DNA of 64,000 bases. It comes from Meghimatium bilineatum (taxonomy: Eukaryota; Mollusca; Gastropoda; Stylommatophora; Philomycidae). Both the position numbers and the translations under genes were made by a program. The notes below the pieces were generated by a model that did no database searches, was not told the DNA's origin, and saw only the letters and a list, made by a program, of their open reading frames with translations. Below are positions 39,319-52,010 of this stretch, one piece after another; within the stretch, counting starts at the first letter, position 1, and the number at the start of each line of letters is the position of its first letter. The stretch covers positions 7,672,010 to 7,736,009 of the forward strand of contig CM067310.1 of the NCBI GenBank assembly GCA_034231615.1, given 5' to 3'.

Positions 39319-40099
39319 TATAAATAACCAAATGGTCAGAGGGTGTCCGACAAAGTGGATGGTGCCGCAGTAACCTAATAAACAAATAGTCAAGCAAAAT
39401 GAATTAAACAGGTTACTAAAACACCTACCGTGCCTATTAATAAAAATATATAAAAAAGTATATATAAAAAAACATACAATAAAACTAAACAGGACAATTC
39501 TCCACGAACCTTTTTCAAGAGACAAACAACAGAAAACAACACAATAAAAAACAAAATAGATGACTTTAGATTTCATCAAGCCCCGTCTCCATAACGCAGG
39601 GATGGCAACGCATCTAGTAAAAGAGATATTTTTGGTCGGTCTACCATGCAGAATTTCTTCCTCATTGTCCAAAATACTAGGCCCATCTAACAAGGAATTT
39701 AATGTCACTTTCCACGTTATATGTGGTGCACAAATCACATACATCATTCACATTTCCATCATTATGGCTGTGTCATCAGTGTACACACAAAGAGGAAGCG
39801 TGAATTGAACTACATAAAGGTCACAGTTTTAAATTAATCCTGGGCAGACTCCAAATATAATATGGATTCTAGCAAAACAAGTAAAAAAAGCGACACCTGA
39901 TGACTATTGGTCAAATGGTTTTAACAATCAAAAGCGTACTTATCCACCGTTACCAAGGGTGCATTCAAAATTTTATACATCAACAATGCAGTCTTCAAAT
40001 TGTATAAAATTGATCTCTCGTGAGTGATCCTTGAAACTTGTATGTGTCATAACAACTGTGTGCAATTTCTGAATGAATTTGACAGCCCCAAGTTATTTC
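39319..40099. other. Repeat debris, mostly unassigned
   Basis: 39330-39400 carries the GTGTCCGACAAAGTGGATGG block of the palindromic element family. 39540-39760 may be a LINE C-terminal remnant on the minus strand, but I cannot support it well. Confidence 0.4.
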
Positions 40100-40780
40100 A
40101 AGTAAGAAGAGTGACCCACTCAGTTCTGATCATATAATTTTCTATCTTGAGATACATACGTTGAGTCTGATAGAATCACTGAGTCTGTTGGTGGTTGCGT
40201 CGCCAGTCAAGTGAGAGCTGCTGTCACTGCTTCTATTTTCATTCTCATACTCGATGTTGTAGTGGGGTGCGCAGCTGACTTCTCAGCAAATTTCTTGCCA
40301 TTTTGGTAGGCCAGGAAATCCCAACCACACCTGTTTGTTTCTTGCGTTATTGAGCCGTCGGTGTAAATTATTGTATTGTGCGGCTTCGAGTGCTGCAGTA
40401 TGAGTTCTTGGATCATTCCCTCTGTTCTGTTGGCAGCCCAGTCGCGGCACTCTCTTCCCATCTGTATCACAACTGTTGTCAATAACTTTCTCTCTTTGCC
40501 AAATGTTACCCATTCACAACCTCTTCTTCCAGCTCATAAAGTCTAAGTAGCGTATCTTCTACTTCCATCAAAGACCTTCCTCTCTTGATACACCTTCCTT
40601 TTGTGTTGTTTAGAGATTAGTGTAAGAGGTGATGATCATTATTGGCGATCTTGAAATATTCTTTAACCTGAAGTATTTTATGTCTTGCTTTGATGCTTGG
40701 TAGATCTAGGAGAAACCTCATGGCAGTGATATCTTGTGCATCCTAGGAGAGCACTCATACCTTCGTTCAAAACAAACACC
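40100..40780 (-). pseudogene. LINE fragment: RT-RNase H linker and RNase H domain start
   Basis: The minus strand reads MRFLLDLPSIKARHKI near 40720, then YTDGSITQETNRCGWDFLA near 40350 (first RNase H aspartate), MRMKIEAVTAAL (glutamate) and SVILSDST (second aspartate) near 40170. Three of the four RNase H acidic residues are visible. Frameshifts divide it. Confidence 0.8.
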
Positions 40781-41350
40781 CACAAACAACATTTACATTT
40801 ATATTTCTTGTGTGCTGCTAATTTGGAACAACATACTTTCCTGGACGAGCTATTTCTAGCAACAATTATTGCTATATTCTTGATTTATCATAGCAGTCTC
40901 GATGATCGGTGAAATTTGTCACCAAGGTTCTATAGTGATATATCTATGATCGAAATTACTCAGTAGAGTGTTATACATGATTCCACAGCGTTATTATTAA
41001 GTATTCCCTACCTCTGCCTATACACGGGTTTTAACATTTCTCACATTTGGAACATTAAAAGTCATGTCTTCAGCTTATAAACGGAAACATACGGTAAGTC
41101 ATGCCATCACAACAAATAAGTAAACATTGTCTAAATACTAGTCATGATGTAATCAAATGAACACATTAGTTTTATCAACATTTCAGCCAAAATATCATTT
41201 TTTTGTCTACATACTATATTCCAAAGTTACCCAATGAAAATTCTAGGTTCTGTCAATATCAGGCATGAAAAAAATTAAGCCAAAACCGGCCCTACAGAAC
41301 TAATTATTCTGGCCAACCAGGCTGATCTTAAATGACTATGTGCAATGGCT
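40781..41350. other. Intergenic, nothing recognised
   Basis: No coding or repeat signal that I can support. Confidence 0.4.
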
Positions 41351-41357
41351 GATGATG

Positions 41358-41895
41358 CTTATACAAACACATCAGATGGCTGAATGACCATATTCTCAGA
41401 GGTCGTAACAAACACATCAGATGGCTGAATGACCATATTCTCGGAGGTTGTAACACACATCAGATGGCTGAGCGACCATAATCTCAGAGGTCGTAACAAA
41501 CACATCAGATGGCTGAATGACCATATTCTCAGAGGTCGTAACAGACACATCAGATGGCTGAATGACCATATTCTCAGAGGTTGTAACAGACACATCAGAT
41601 GGCTGAGCGACCATATTCTCAGAGGTCGTAACAGACACATCAGATGGCTGAATGACCATATTCTCAGAGGTTGTAACAGACACATCAGATGGCTGAACGG
41701 CGATATTCTCAGAGGTCGTAACAAACACATCAGATGGCTGAGCGACCATATTCTCAGAGGTCGTAACAGACACATCAGATGGCTGAATGACCATATTCTC
41801 AGAGGTCGTAACAAACACATCAGATGGCTGAATTACCATATTCTCAGAGGTCGTAACAAACACATCAGATGGCTGAGCGACCATATTCTCAGAGA
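41358..41895. repeat. 45-bp minisatellite (~12 units)
   Basis: Unit ACACATCAGATGGCTGAATG, ACCATATTCTCAGAGGTCGT, AACAA. Variation is mainly at GAATGACC/GAGCGACC and AACAAA/AACAGA. Several frames on both strands stay open because 45 is a multiple of three. Confidence 0.96.
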
Positions 41896-42339
41896 TTGTG
41901 GTGGCTGGATTACCAGAGTCACAACCTCCAATATTTTTTAATGGTTAAAAGTTCTGATATAACCAAATTGGACTGAATGTATTGTCTATGGTTGAAAGAA
42001 GCGTACCTCACCATAAGAGGTTTAGATGGACTGGCAAGCTGAGCATTTATGGGAATGGTGCTGTGATGCTGGTTCACTATCAAGACAAGTATATGCACTG
42101 AACTAGGCTCTATTAGGGTCAAAGGCTAATGGAGTAAACCACAAACAAACAGGTGGAAGACAAATGGGAAACCATCAAATTTACCATCCCTAGAGTATCA
42201 TGTTTCAAAGTCATGTATCTAGGCACCATCAGACGGCCAGTTCTCCAATGAGCAGGATAGCACAGGTGAAATCAGTATTTGAAAAGATGAGAAATATTAT
42301 ATGCAATGGAGTAATACCAATGAATATGTGAGTTTGAGT

Positions 42340-43050
42340 GCAACTGAGATGTGGTTTTTTAGAAGAATGATGAAAATTCCACGGACAGCCAAGAAAACTA
42401 ACGTAGAAGTTATCAGAGATGCTGGCGTAAAAATACAAATTATCAATCAATCACTAAACCCATAACCCTTCAGGGTTTTAGGGGTACCACATTGGATGCC
42501 TCAGCACACATAGTCCTCCAGCGAATTCTATCCTCAGCGATGAGGATGAGTGTGGAAATATCTTGCCCTGTCCATTCCTTGATGTTGTCTGTCCATGTCT
42601 TTATTTGTCCTCTGCTTCTTCCACCCTTGACAGTTCCCTGCAGTATTGTTTTTGACAAGGAATCGTGCCTGCATACATGTCCGAACCATGCTAGTTTTCG
42701 TCGTTTTTCTTTATTCTCTGTGTGTGATTATCCATTGTAGTATTTCAGTGGGCAAAAGGTTTAGCTAGTGGTGAAATAGCTAAATAATGATAATGTGCAC
42801 ATACAAATTATAGCAAAAATTTAAAACAATCAAGATTTTGAGGGCATGTGATGAAAAAAGCATACCTTGAATATTTAGTAACCACTGGAAAGATCAAGGG
42901 GAGAAGCGACAGAGGAAGACAAAGACAGAAATTTCTGGATGGGTGTTGTTACTGTGGCACAACAAGATGTCACCAAATTAACATATTAACAATATATGAG
43001 ACAGAGTTGTGGAGAAACATGATCGTCTGTGCCAGTTGGCATGGCACTTG
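42340..43050 (+). mobile_element. LINE 3' fragment split by a reversed LINE end
   Basis: The plus strand reads EMWFFRRMMKIP and KTNVEVIRDAGVK before 42446, then resumes near 42790 with GHVMKKAYLEYLVTTGKIKG-like sequence. Between them (about 42455-42720) lies a minus-strand LINE end (GTVKGGRSRGQIKTWTDNIK, IRWRTMCAEAS). Nested insertion; the duplication is not clear. Confidence 0.65.
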
Positions 43051-43431
43051 ATTGATTGGTATACACTGGGTGATACCAAAGTTCACTTAACGCTAGAGAT
43101 ATGACTAAAAAAAAAAGCTTTTGACCCCACACCACATGAAATTAACTCATTCAGGACCACACTGGTTGGTATACATCTTGTCTTATTTATGTTCCAGTCA
43201 TCAAATGAACAAACACAGTGTTTAAACTCTTGGGTGAAGAAAATATGATATATCAAGTCTCATCTACACTCCAAGTTAAAATAGTATAACAATAGTTGAT
43301 GAATAAATACATCGCTAATTCATTTTTATATGCAGTGAACTAAACTAAATAACAAATCTATTTTAAATACATAACATCAACGGAATAATAACAACATGCA
43401 TACTTGACCTCGATAGTGATGTTCGTTAGAC

Positions 43432-43600
43432 AGGCCTGTGTGCAGTGCCACTAAATTAGGCCACTCTGATTTTTGCCATGATTTTTATTTGGTCATTTAT
43501 TTATACTTTGCTATTTAAATTTTCGTTATCTAATGAAAAGCGTAATATTCGGAGTGGCCTAAGATAATTATGCGGCACACAGACCTGTGTAACGAAGGTC
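43432..43600. mobile_element. Short inverted-repeat element (MITE-like)
   Basis: Imperfect ~38-bp terminal inverted repeats: ACAGGCCTGTGTGCAGTGCC on the left, and on the right the reverse complement of GCGGCACACAGACCTGTGT. Both arms also contain TAGGCCACTC. Internal ~85 bp is non-coding. Superfamily not determined. Confidence 0.65.
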
Positions 43601-43679
43601 ATACCTCAATCCTCACAGAATGCAGACAATTTATTTGTTACTTTCCTTTAGTGACCTCAAGCGGTTTCCCAGTATGGAT

Positions 43680-45345
43680 ATCATGTTCTATCACTTCTCT
43701 GTCTCCTTTCACATGTATTTGGCTGTGTTTGTATGTTCTCTGTGTGTCTCCTTTTACATGTATTTGGCTGTGTTTGTATGTTCTCTGTGTGTCTCCTTTT
43801 ACATGTATTTGGCTGTGTTTGTATGTTCTCTGTGTGTCTCCTTTTACATGTATTTGGCTGTGTTTGTATGTTCTCTGTGTGTCTCCTTTTACATGTATTT
43901 GGCTGTGTTTGTATGTTCTCTGTGTGTCTCCTTTTACATGTATTTGGCTGTGTTTGTATGTTCTCTGTGTGTCTCCTTTTACATGTATTTGGCTGTGTTT
44001 GTATGTTCTCTGTGTGTCTCCTTTTACATGTATTTGGCTGTGTTTGTATGTTCTCTGTGTGTCTCCTTTTACATGTATTTGGCTGTGTTTGTATGTTCTC
44101 TGTATGTCTCCTTTTACATGTATTTGGCTGTGTTTTATGTTCTCCGTATGTCTCCTTTTACATGTATTTGGCTGTGTTTGTATGTTCTCCGTGTGCCTCC
44201 TTTCACATGTATTTGGCTGTGTTTGTATGTTCTCTGTGTGTCTCCTTTTACATGTATTTGGCTGTGTTTGTATGTTCTCCGTGTGTCTCCTTTTACATGT
44301 ATTTGGCTGTGTTTGTATGTTCTCTGTGTGTCTCCTTTTACATGTATTTGGCTGTGTTTGTATGTTCTCTGTGTGTCTCCTTTTACATGTATTTGGCTGT
44401 GTTTGTATGTTCTCTGTGTGTCTCCTTTTACATGTATTTGGCTGTGTTTGTATGTTCTCCGTGTGCCTCCTTTTACATGTATTTGGCTGTGTTTGTATGT
44501 TCTCCGTGTGTCTCCTTTTACATGTATTTGACTGTGTTTGTATGTTCTCTGTGTGTCTCCTTTTACATGTATTTGGCTGTGTTTGTATGTTCTCTGTTTG
44601 TCTCTTTTTACATGTATTTGGCTGTGTTTGTATGTTCTCTGTGTGCCTCCTTTCACATGTATTTGGCTGTGTTTGTATGTTCTCTGTGTGTCTCCTTTTA
44701 CATGTATTTGGCTGTGTTTGTATGTTCTCCGTGTGCCTCCTTTTACATGTATTTGGCTGTGTTTGTATGTTCTCTGTGTGTCTCCTTTTACATGTATTTG
44801 GCTGTGTTTGTATGTTCTCTGTGTGTCTCCTTTTACATGTATTTGGCTGTGTTTGTATGTTCTCTGTGTCTCTTTTTACATGTATTTGGCTGTGTTTGTA
44901 TGTTCTCTGTGTGCCTCCTTTCACATGTATTTGGCTGTGTTTGTATGTTCTCTGTGTGCCTCCTTTCACATGTATTTGGCTGTTTGTATGTTCTCTGTGT
45001 GTCTCCTTTTACATGTATTTGGCTGTTTGTATGTTCTCCGTGTGTCTCCTTTTACATGTATTTGGCTGTGTTTGTATGTTCTCCGTGTGTCTCCTTTTAC
45101 ATGTATTTGGCTGTGTTTGTATGTTCTCCGTATGTCTCCTTTTACATGTATTTGGCTGTGTTTGTATGTTCTCCATGTGCCTCCTTTCACATGTATTTGG
45201 CTGTGTTTGTATGTTCTCCGTATGTCTCCTTTCACATGTATTTGGCTGTGTTTGTATGTTCTCCGTATGTCTCCTTTTACATGTATTTGGCTGTGTTTGT
45301 ATGTTCTCCATGTGCCTCCTTTCACATGTATTTGGCTGTGTTTTG
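43680..45345. repeat. 45-bp minisatellite (~37 units)
   Basis: Unit TGTGTTTGTATGTTCTCTGT, GTGTCTCCTTTTACATGTAT, TTGGC, with local variants CCGTGTG, CCGTATG and CATGTGCC. The left third is almost homogeneous, the right third variable. Several overlapping frames of 120-620 residues on both strands come from the stop-free unit; I do not call them genes. Confidence 0.97.
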
Positions 45346-45639
45346 GATATTCTTTGTTCGTATTGTTTCACCTCTGACCTAGTTTCAACCCTTCCGGGTT
45401 ATCTCCATACTACATTTAGCTCTGCCATGTGAACGTCAAAAGTGTTGTTCTTGCTTGTCATTTTTTGTTATGTATGTAGTCTTGATAAAAGCCTTCTGAT
45501 CGAAACCTCGATTTGTGAGTGTTATTATGTGTGCTTCTAGTTATTAGCAAAACTTCATTACCCTGTTCCAAGCTTTACCTGTTGGGTTTTAGTTTTGCTG
45601 CAGTGAGTACATATTATTTATCTTCCCATTTTGGCTTGT

Positions 45640-46015
45640 TTAGAATATGGATAAACTGCCCCGGTCATGGGGGAGTCAGAGGCAACGAAAGAGCAGGCTC
45701 ATTAGAGGGCAATACTGTAGGTGATGGCACAGTATTGAAGAGAGATAGGACCAACTTTATAAGGGTAGTCATTGATTTACTACAGAGTGAAGACGATGCC
45801 GGAGGTGATAATGTGAACATACAAAGAATGACAGATATAGAGATAACCAGGGGTTCGGGGAGAAAGTGTCCTATCTGGAAAGATAAGAAGATCACATAAT
45901 CAACATCTGGCTGGGACTTTGAGTCTGCATACTCTTGGATGGTTTCTAGAACGGAGACCGGAGCTACGAATATTATATGAATGTCCCTTGAGTCATGATG
46001 ATGGTTTCTAATCAA
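45640..46015 (+). pseudogene. LINE fragment: RNase H end and tail
   Basis: Reads IWINCPGHGGVRGNERAGSL, the same RNase H end as 2668-3165, but with D changed to G after NERA, so the last catalytic acid is lost. Followed by the same acidic tail. Confidence 0.75.
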
Positions 46016-46309
46016 GAATCAAAATGCAAAGTTGTCAGATAATTCCTTCTGATATGATTCTTTTTTTTTTGTAATATGCATTTCTTGTTTGTTTGTGTCC
46101 AAATGTTAGACGTTTTAGTCAAAATATTGTCTGTTTCCATTTATGTTGATGTTGTTAATGTGTTATGTATTATGTTGCAATATTCCTTACTTATCTCGTT
46201 CCCCCCCCCCCCCCCCTTAATGTTGTGTTGCACCAACCCTCATATCTCTAGTGAGTTGAGTTGTTCTCTAGCACTGAGGGTTAATCCCTGCTGATATCAC
46301 TAGTGGGTA

Positions 46310-46715
46310 ATCATCATCAGGTGCCATCTCTGCATCGAAGACTGGCTCCAAGACCTCCAGCGTCTCTTGTCTTGGTGGTGCACTCTGCTAGACTTTAACC
46401 TCCTAATCTCATGATGTTCTCCCCCCCCACTTGCATCTCTGCTTACTCCTTGCTTGCATCCCCTCAACTCTAACCTCAAGTAAGGTCTTCAACAACTTGT
46501 CATGTTTTTTAATATGTCCAAAGTATTTAATTTGTTTGATTTTTATTTCCTTTAATAGTTCTATTTTTCAGACTAAGTTTTGTTAGAACCTCTTTGTTTG
46601 TTTTCTTCTTCCATGAGATTCTCTCTATTCCTATCCACATCTCAAAGGTATAAATCCTGTCTTCTAGGTGTTTGTTGATTATCCATGTTTCTGAGCCATA
46701 CAATAAAAATAAAGC
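46310..46715 (-). pseudogene. LINE 3' end fragment
   Basis: The minus strand reads LLYGSETWIINKHLEDRIYT and ends at the CATCATCAGG tail; same family as 38261-38964. A poly-C run (46201-46217) lies just upstream. Confidence 0.7.
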
Positions 46716-46724
46716 GTTATCATC

Positions 46725-47270
46725 ATCATCAGGTGCCATGCCGGCTGGCGTAGGCGGTCATGACTCTCCACAGTATTATGTATCAAAGTCGTTGTTGTTT
46801 CCTTGCCGTGCCAGGTTGTCAAACTGTCGAATATTTTCTCACGTTATCGCCCTCTGTCTCTGTTGCCTTCAATTTGGCCTGTTGTGACTATGTTCTCTAA
46901 GCCTGCCTGTCTCATGAAGTGGCCAAAAACAGAAGATTGCCTTTTTCTTATATTGTTGATTACGGTCAGTTTTGCATTTGACTCTTTCAACACCTCTACA
47001 TTAGTTTTTCTGGCAATCCATGGTATTCTCAGCATTCTTCTGTAGAACCACATCTCTGTTGGCTCTAATTTCACACTTTTCAGTTTGTTTATTGTCCAAG
47101 ACTCTCACCCATATGTTAGTATAGGGGTTATATAGCACTGCAGAACTCTCTTTCTCACCTCTAATGACAAAATCATATTACACAGTATATTTTTTATTTT
47201 TCTGAATGTTGTTTTTGCCTGTCCTATTCTGCATCTTATTTCTGTTGAACTTCTTCCATCTGCTGTAATC
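46725..47270 (-). pseudogene. LINE 3' end fragment, second family
   Basis: The minus strand reads EMWFYRRMLRIPWIARKTN and GHFMRQAGLENIVTTGQIEG then GNRDRGR, ending in a GATGATGATAAC tail. Placed back to back with the previous fragment in the same orientation. Confidence 0.75.
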
Positions 47271-47718
47271 AATGTAAAAATGCATGTAGCATTTTATAAT
47301 TCTCATTTTTAGTTTGATTTTTATTTGTTTATATTTAAATATTTTTCTTACGTCATTGAAAACAGAAATGGGAAGTAACAGTATGCTTTCTACTTTGAGG
47401 GAGGATTAAGGACAAGTAACATAATATGAAATCAGAAATTGGCATTTGATAACATCAATGAAATAAAACAATATTAACAGAAATATACTTTATGTAAATA
47501 TGTTTTTAAAGAACTACTAATGTGTACATACACATTTGTACATACATGTGTGTGTACATACATATGTTAATTTTATCATAGAAGGAACCATTTGTCTGAG
47601 TATATGTTATCAACAAGATAAAGTACAGTGGAATCCTTTTATAGTGATTACATTTATAACAAAATTTCCCATTTAACAATACTTTTCAAAATCTTTAATT
47701 AGCTTGATTTTCAATTAG

Positions 47719-47883
47719 GAACCAGCATCAATGCAAAAGGGGAATTCCCAGAAAAGCTCTGCATTTTTGCAAAAGGGGAATTCCCATAAAAGCTCTGTTT
47801 GGATTTCGCAAAAGGGGAATACCCATAAAAGCTCTGCTTGCCATTTCATCAGTCTTCTAAAAGTATATAAGAGCAGTGTCCAG
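47719..47883 (+). CDS. Possible exon of an unnamed plus-strand gene
   Basis: Acceptor TTTTCAATTAG and a strong donor GTAAGT enclose 165 nt open in phase 0 (EPASMQKGNSQKSSAF ... KVYKSSVQ). It contains three copies of a ~40-bp repeat encoding QKGNS(Q/H)KSS. No family recognised. It could be a chance frame in a short tandem repeat. Confidence 0.3.
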
Positions 47884-47924
47884 GTAAGTTGTTTATTGTG
47901 GGTTCTTCTGGTCGTTCCAGTGAA

Positions 47925-48310
47925 GACACTCTCTCCCCTGGTCACTCACATTTTTAATCATTCTCTGAACATGTACATTGTCTTTTTCATTATCCACTTC
48001 ATCCTTTTGTAGCATCTCCATGACTGCTCTAATTATTTCATCCTGGTTTCTTCTCATCTCACTTTGCTATCCACTAAAACTTTACCCATCAACATGTTAG
48101 CTCTTTCATTGCCCTTGTCTCCCGAGTTACCAGGACAGTAGATCCATGTGATGCTCTGCATGTTGTTGAGTAGAATGTCCCACTCTTTTCTTATCATGCA
48201 TTTTGCTACCTTACTCAGCACACTCTGGGAGCCTATTCTTATCATGCATTTTGCTACCTTACTCAGCACACTCTGGGAGCCATAGAATCTAATGTAGGAA
48301 ATCTCCAATT
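47925..48310 (-). pseudogene. LINE fragment: RNase H end
   Basis: The minus strand reads EWDILLNNMQSITWIYCPGN then GNERANMLMG; the usual final D of NERAD is N here. A 60-bp-spaced duplication of VLSKVAKCMIR (48187 and 48236) lies inside it. Confidence 0.7.
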
Positions 48311-48344
48311 AATTTACTAATTAATGTATATAATAATAATAACA

Positions 48345-48610
48345 AGACCCATAATCCTTCATGGTCAGAGGGGTGCCACACTGAAAACAACACAAAAAAA
48401 CAGCTCTCTAAACATCTCTATCCTGAACCATTCAGAGGAGTATAGAATAAAAATGCCCAAGCCTTTCCTTGATGTTATAAATTCATGATTTTCTTTCCCC
48501 TCTTCTCCTTCTACCTCGCCTGTTCCTTACAAAATAATTTTAGAAAGTGAGTCGTGTCTCATTACATGTCCAATCAAACATGTTTACGCCATTTAACCAC
48601 TGCCAAAAAT
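48345..48610 (-). pseudogene. LINE 3' end fragment
   Basis: Reversed and diverged copy of the LINE end nested at 42455-42720 (CATAATCCTTCATGGTCAGA, GTGCCACACTG). Confidence 0.55.
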
Positions 48611-49247
48611 GGTTCTTGATAATCTGCAAGTTTGTTTATTTGCTGCCGGACAAATATATATGTGTGTTAACTGTGTATACAAAATTTGTATTATTATATA
48701 CATTTGTTTCGGTTCAGACCAATTTGTTATAAATGGACTCCACTGTATTTACATATGAACACTTTATGAACTAGATGAGTAGTGATCTGGTACTCTGGAA
48801 TGAGAATATGAACAATAATAAATGATATATATCGACAGACTTTAGAAATCTATTTCTTTGTCATCTTCTGCAGGTCATCACACTGCAGCCCTAAAAGTTT
48901 CAATATTTCAATTCTTGTTGTGTCTATGTTGCGTTGTGTTTTTTTTTTCTGTCCGTGATGTGTCTTATGTTTTCTGTGTGTTGTATCTATGTTTTTTCTG
49001 TCTGTTTTTTGTGTGTTGTGTCTATTTTTTTCTGTCTATATTTTCTGTGTGTTGTGTCTATGTTTTTTCTGTCTATGTTTTCTGCCTGTGTTGTGTTTGT
49101 TTTCTTCAAAAAAAATAATTTCATCACAATGTAGAGGTTGTCCCTGTTTATGTTACATTTTATGTGTAAATAATTTTTTTGTATACATTGTCACTCATCT
49201 TGGCTGACTTGACTTTGGACTGGCTAACAATACAAAGTACAGTGGAA

Positions 49248-49496
49248 TCTCTTTATAACAACTTGGTTTAGACATGAAATATGTAAATTCCCAGCAATAT
49301 AATGCCTGGGTCAAAGGCCATGAGCACTGGACCGCTGGATCAGCAACCAACCAACCATGAAATATGTATGCAATAGCAGAAATTCAATATATACAGTACA
49401 AACAATAACGGATAAATATAATTGGGGATTTTGAAAAGTGTTGTTATATCAGGAATTTTGTTATAAAAAGATGCGCTATAGAGGGATTGCACTGTA
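49248..49496. mobile_element. pogo-like MITE with internal SINE-D insertion
   Basis: Ends TACAGTGGAATCTCTTTATA and ...GGGATTGCACTGTA, TA at both sides. Inside, a ~70-bp SINE-D piece is flanked by CATGAAATATGTA on both sides, a 13-bp target-site duplication. Confidence 0.7.
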
Positions 49497-49879
49497 TATG
49501 ATAAGTGAAAAGTAAGGATAAGCCAAGATGAGTGATCATTCCTGTATGCTGTCAATAATGAATTTTGTCTGATTGCCTCTTTTTCTTCTGCCCTTGACTG
49601 TTCCTTGCAAAATAGTTTTAGAAAGTGAGAAAGTGGACCATTCAGAAAGTAATGGCAAACTACTAAAATATTTATATTACTTATACTATCACTACAGCCA
49701 AAAATGCTGGGTCAATGGCTATGCCCTGAATAGAATTAGCTACCAATGCTCTTACATAACAGATTTTTAACAAAATGATATTTTAAAAAATTGGATCAGC
49801 CAAGATGAATGACACAGAACGGTTTTTTTAAATGTCAGGTCATATACACACTGAAATACAGCCTTTTCTCCGCTCACAG

Positions 49880-49931
49880 GTTTATCTTACTAAATTTATC
49901 TGGTGCATGTGGAACAAAATCATACCTGCCA
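49880..49931 (+). CDS. Possible exon of an unnamed plus-strand gene
   Basis: Acceptor TTTCTCCGCTCACAG, then G + FILLNLSGACGTKSYLP, donor GTAAAA. The 28 bp spanning the exon end and donor are duplicated once directly after it (second donor at 49960), as at CTNNBL1 exon v8. No family recognised; only 52 nt, so chance cannot be excluded. Confidence 0.3.
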
Positions 49932-50223
49932 GTAAAATGTGTCAAAATCATACCTGCCAGTAAAATGTGTCAAAATCTGGCATGTATGAGTTTCTGTGGA
50001 ATGCATTACCATTTCATGTTTGGAGGAAAAAAAATGTGTACTCTTAATATGATTGTACCATTATTTTCTGTCACTATTCTACCACACATTATAAACACAT
50101 CTGCTAATTCTAATGTTAATCCATCATGAACTGTGCCTAGCTGCTGGCAACTATAACAAAAAATAAATATACAATTATGTTCTTTATTATTATTATTATT
50201 AACCATAGTTGAGCCCCTCTTAG

Positions 50224-51438
50224 TTTGGCTTCAGAAGGGGAGCAAGCTGTACAGACGCACTTTTCACACTGAGACAACTGAGTGAAAAAGCAATTGAATA
50301 CAATCAAGATGTAAACACAGTATTTGTAGACCAGGAAAAGGCATTCGACAGAGTAGATGGAAACATTCTATGGGAAAACTTAGAAATGTATAACATCAGA
50401 GGACAACTGTTAGATAACATAAAAGTGATATATCAAAAATGCCAAACCTCCGTGAGAACAACAGATGGAATGACTGAACCTTTTGAAACAAGATCTGGAG
50501 TAAGACAAGGATGCGTACTTTCACCCCTACTTTTCAACATATACATGGACAGAATAATAAAAGAAGCTCATATCAACAAAGAGGAAAACATTGCAAATAA
50601 ACCTGATGAAGAACTTAATAATGAAATCAATGAACTATTATTTGCTGATGATCAAAGTTTAATATACAAAGATGAGGAAACTTTGCAAAAGCACATCAAT
50701 GCATTGCTGTTAGCATGTCAGAAGTACAACATGAAAATTAATGTACAGAAAACAGAAGTTATGAAAATTAGCAAGTCTTCAACACCAATGAATATAACAA
50801 TAGATAACACCAAAGTGAAACAAGCCAAAGAATTTAAGTATCTAGGCAGCATTTTTTCCGAAGATGGAAGACTAGACAAAGAAATAGAAACAAGGTGCCA
50901 GAAAGCAAACACAGTGACTTACCAACTTTCAACATTATTTCTTCATCCAAAGATCAAGATGGAAATTAAAAAACAAATAATATCTACAATTTTTATACCA
51001 ACACTGTGCTACCAATGTCAAACATGTTCTTTAACAGCTTCGCAGCAAAGAAAAATTGTCACATGTGAAATGAAGTGTCAGAGGAAAGCTGCAATGGTTA
51101 CCAAACTAGATAAAATAGAAATTAGAAAAAGAGTTGGTATAATATCATGTATCGAACATATTGAGAGACAGCAAGTAAAATGGTTCGGTCACCTTATGAG
51201 AATGAAGCCAGACCAAATACCAATAAGAGCATATAATACAAGAATATCCGGGTGTAAAGCCAAAGGTAGACCAAGAAAACGGTTGATAGAAAACATTAAG
51301 ATAACCTTGAACAAACATGGACTAAATGCAACCTCGGCGACACATCTGGCCTTGAAACGACAGCTTAAGATACCACCCCTACGCTTAACGGCAAGTGTGA
51401 ATGCAATCAACAATCATTCACCTGGGGAAAGACAATAG
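50224..51438 (+). mobile_element. LINE ORF2, reverse transcriptase to C-terminus, 5'-truncated
   Basis: 404 open codons and a stop. Opens FGFRRGASCTDALFTLRQL (RT motif), then VFVDQEKAFDRVDG (first catalytic aspartate), GVRQGCVLSPLLFNIYMD, and LLFADDQSLIY (catalytic FADD). The connection region has FKYLGSIFSEDGRLDKEI and KWFGHLMRM. The N-terminal endonuclease and early RT motifs are missing, so it cannot transpose by itself, but the frame is intact, which suggests a recent insertion. An ATT-rich tract flanks both ends. Confidence 0.9.
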
Positions 51439-51689
51439 ACAATTATTATTAATATTAAGTGCATTAATTCACATTAGTAGTTAGGCGCGGGATAATGGTA
51501 TTTTATCCCTGTTTGTCTAAAAGGAAGTAATACTTAGTGTTTCAGTGCTTTCTAAATAGAATATGTGATTTCTTTTCTGAATGTGATAGATTAGAACACT
51601 GTTTAACCATTCAGAGACAACATTGTGATTGGTCTAGTAAACTGACAGAATAGAATTAAAACACTCGTAGAAAACATGGAGAGTTCTCA

Positions 51690-52010
51690 GAAGACAACAA
51701 TCAATATCAAACATAAATCATTGTCAAACATGGACACTAACAACAACAGCCCAAAGAAAACGTGTTACAACAGAAATGACTTGCCTGTGTAGAATTCTCA
51801 GAGTAATAATAAAAGACAGAATCGGAAATAAAAACACCAGAAGACTAACAAACACAATGCCAGTCCTGAATTACATCAGAAGACAACAGATTAAGACTTC
51901 CAGACTTACCATCAGACAGTTTCCCTTAAAAAGTTTTGCTATACAGACACGATGGATACACAACTAGGGGCATACCATACAAAACATAAGATTACAGAAA
52001 TAAAAAGAAT
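51690..52010 (+). pseudogene. LINE post-RT fragment
   Basis: Reads TLTTTAQRKRVTTEMTCLCR, ILRVIIKDRIGNKNTRR, then VLNYIRRQQIK, the connection region after RT. Truncated both ways. Confidence 0.65.

Larger units (their letters stand above)
47624..48747. mobile_element. Possible pogo-like element split by later insertions
   Basis: Left end TACAGTGGAATCCTTTTATA (47624) and right end, reverse complement TACAGTGGAGTCCATTTATA (48747), are inverted repeats with TA at both ends, like the short elements at 49248, 60598 and 63015. The 1.1-kb interior holds unrelated LINE pieces and a possible exon, so this could also be two separate solo ends. Confidence 0.4.

Noticed and set aside
41358-41895. CRISPR array
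   Set aside because: Regular units, but there are no unique spacers; this is an ordinary 45-bp tandem repeat in an animal genome.
48866-48890. Possible exon after TCATCTTCTGCAG at 48865
   Set aside because: The acceptor is good, but no frame with a convincing donor joins the neighbouring candidates; phase 0 stops at once with TAA.
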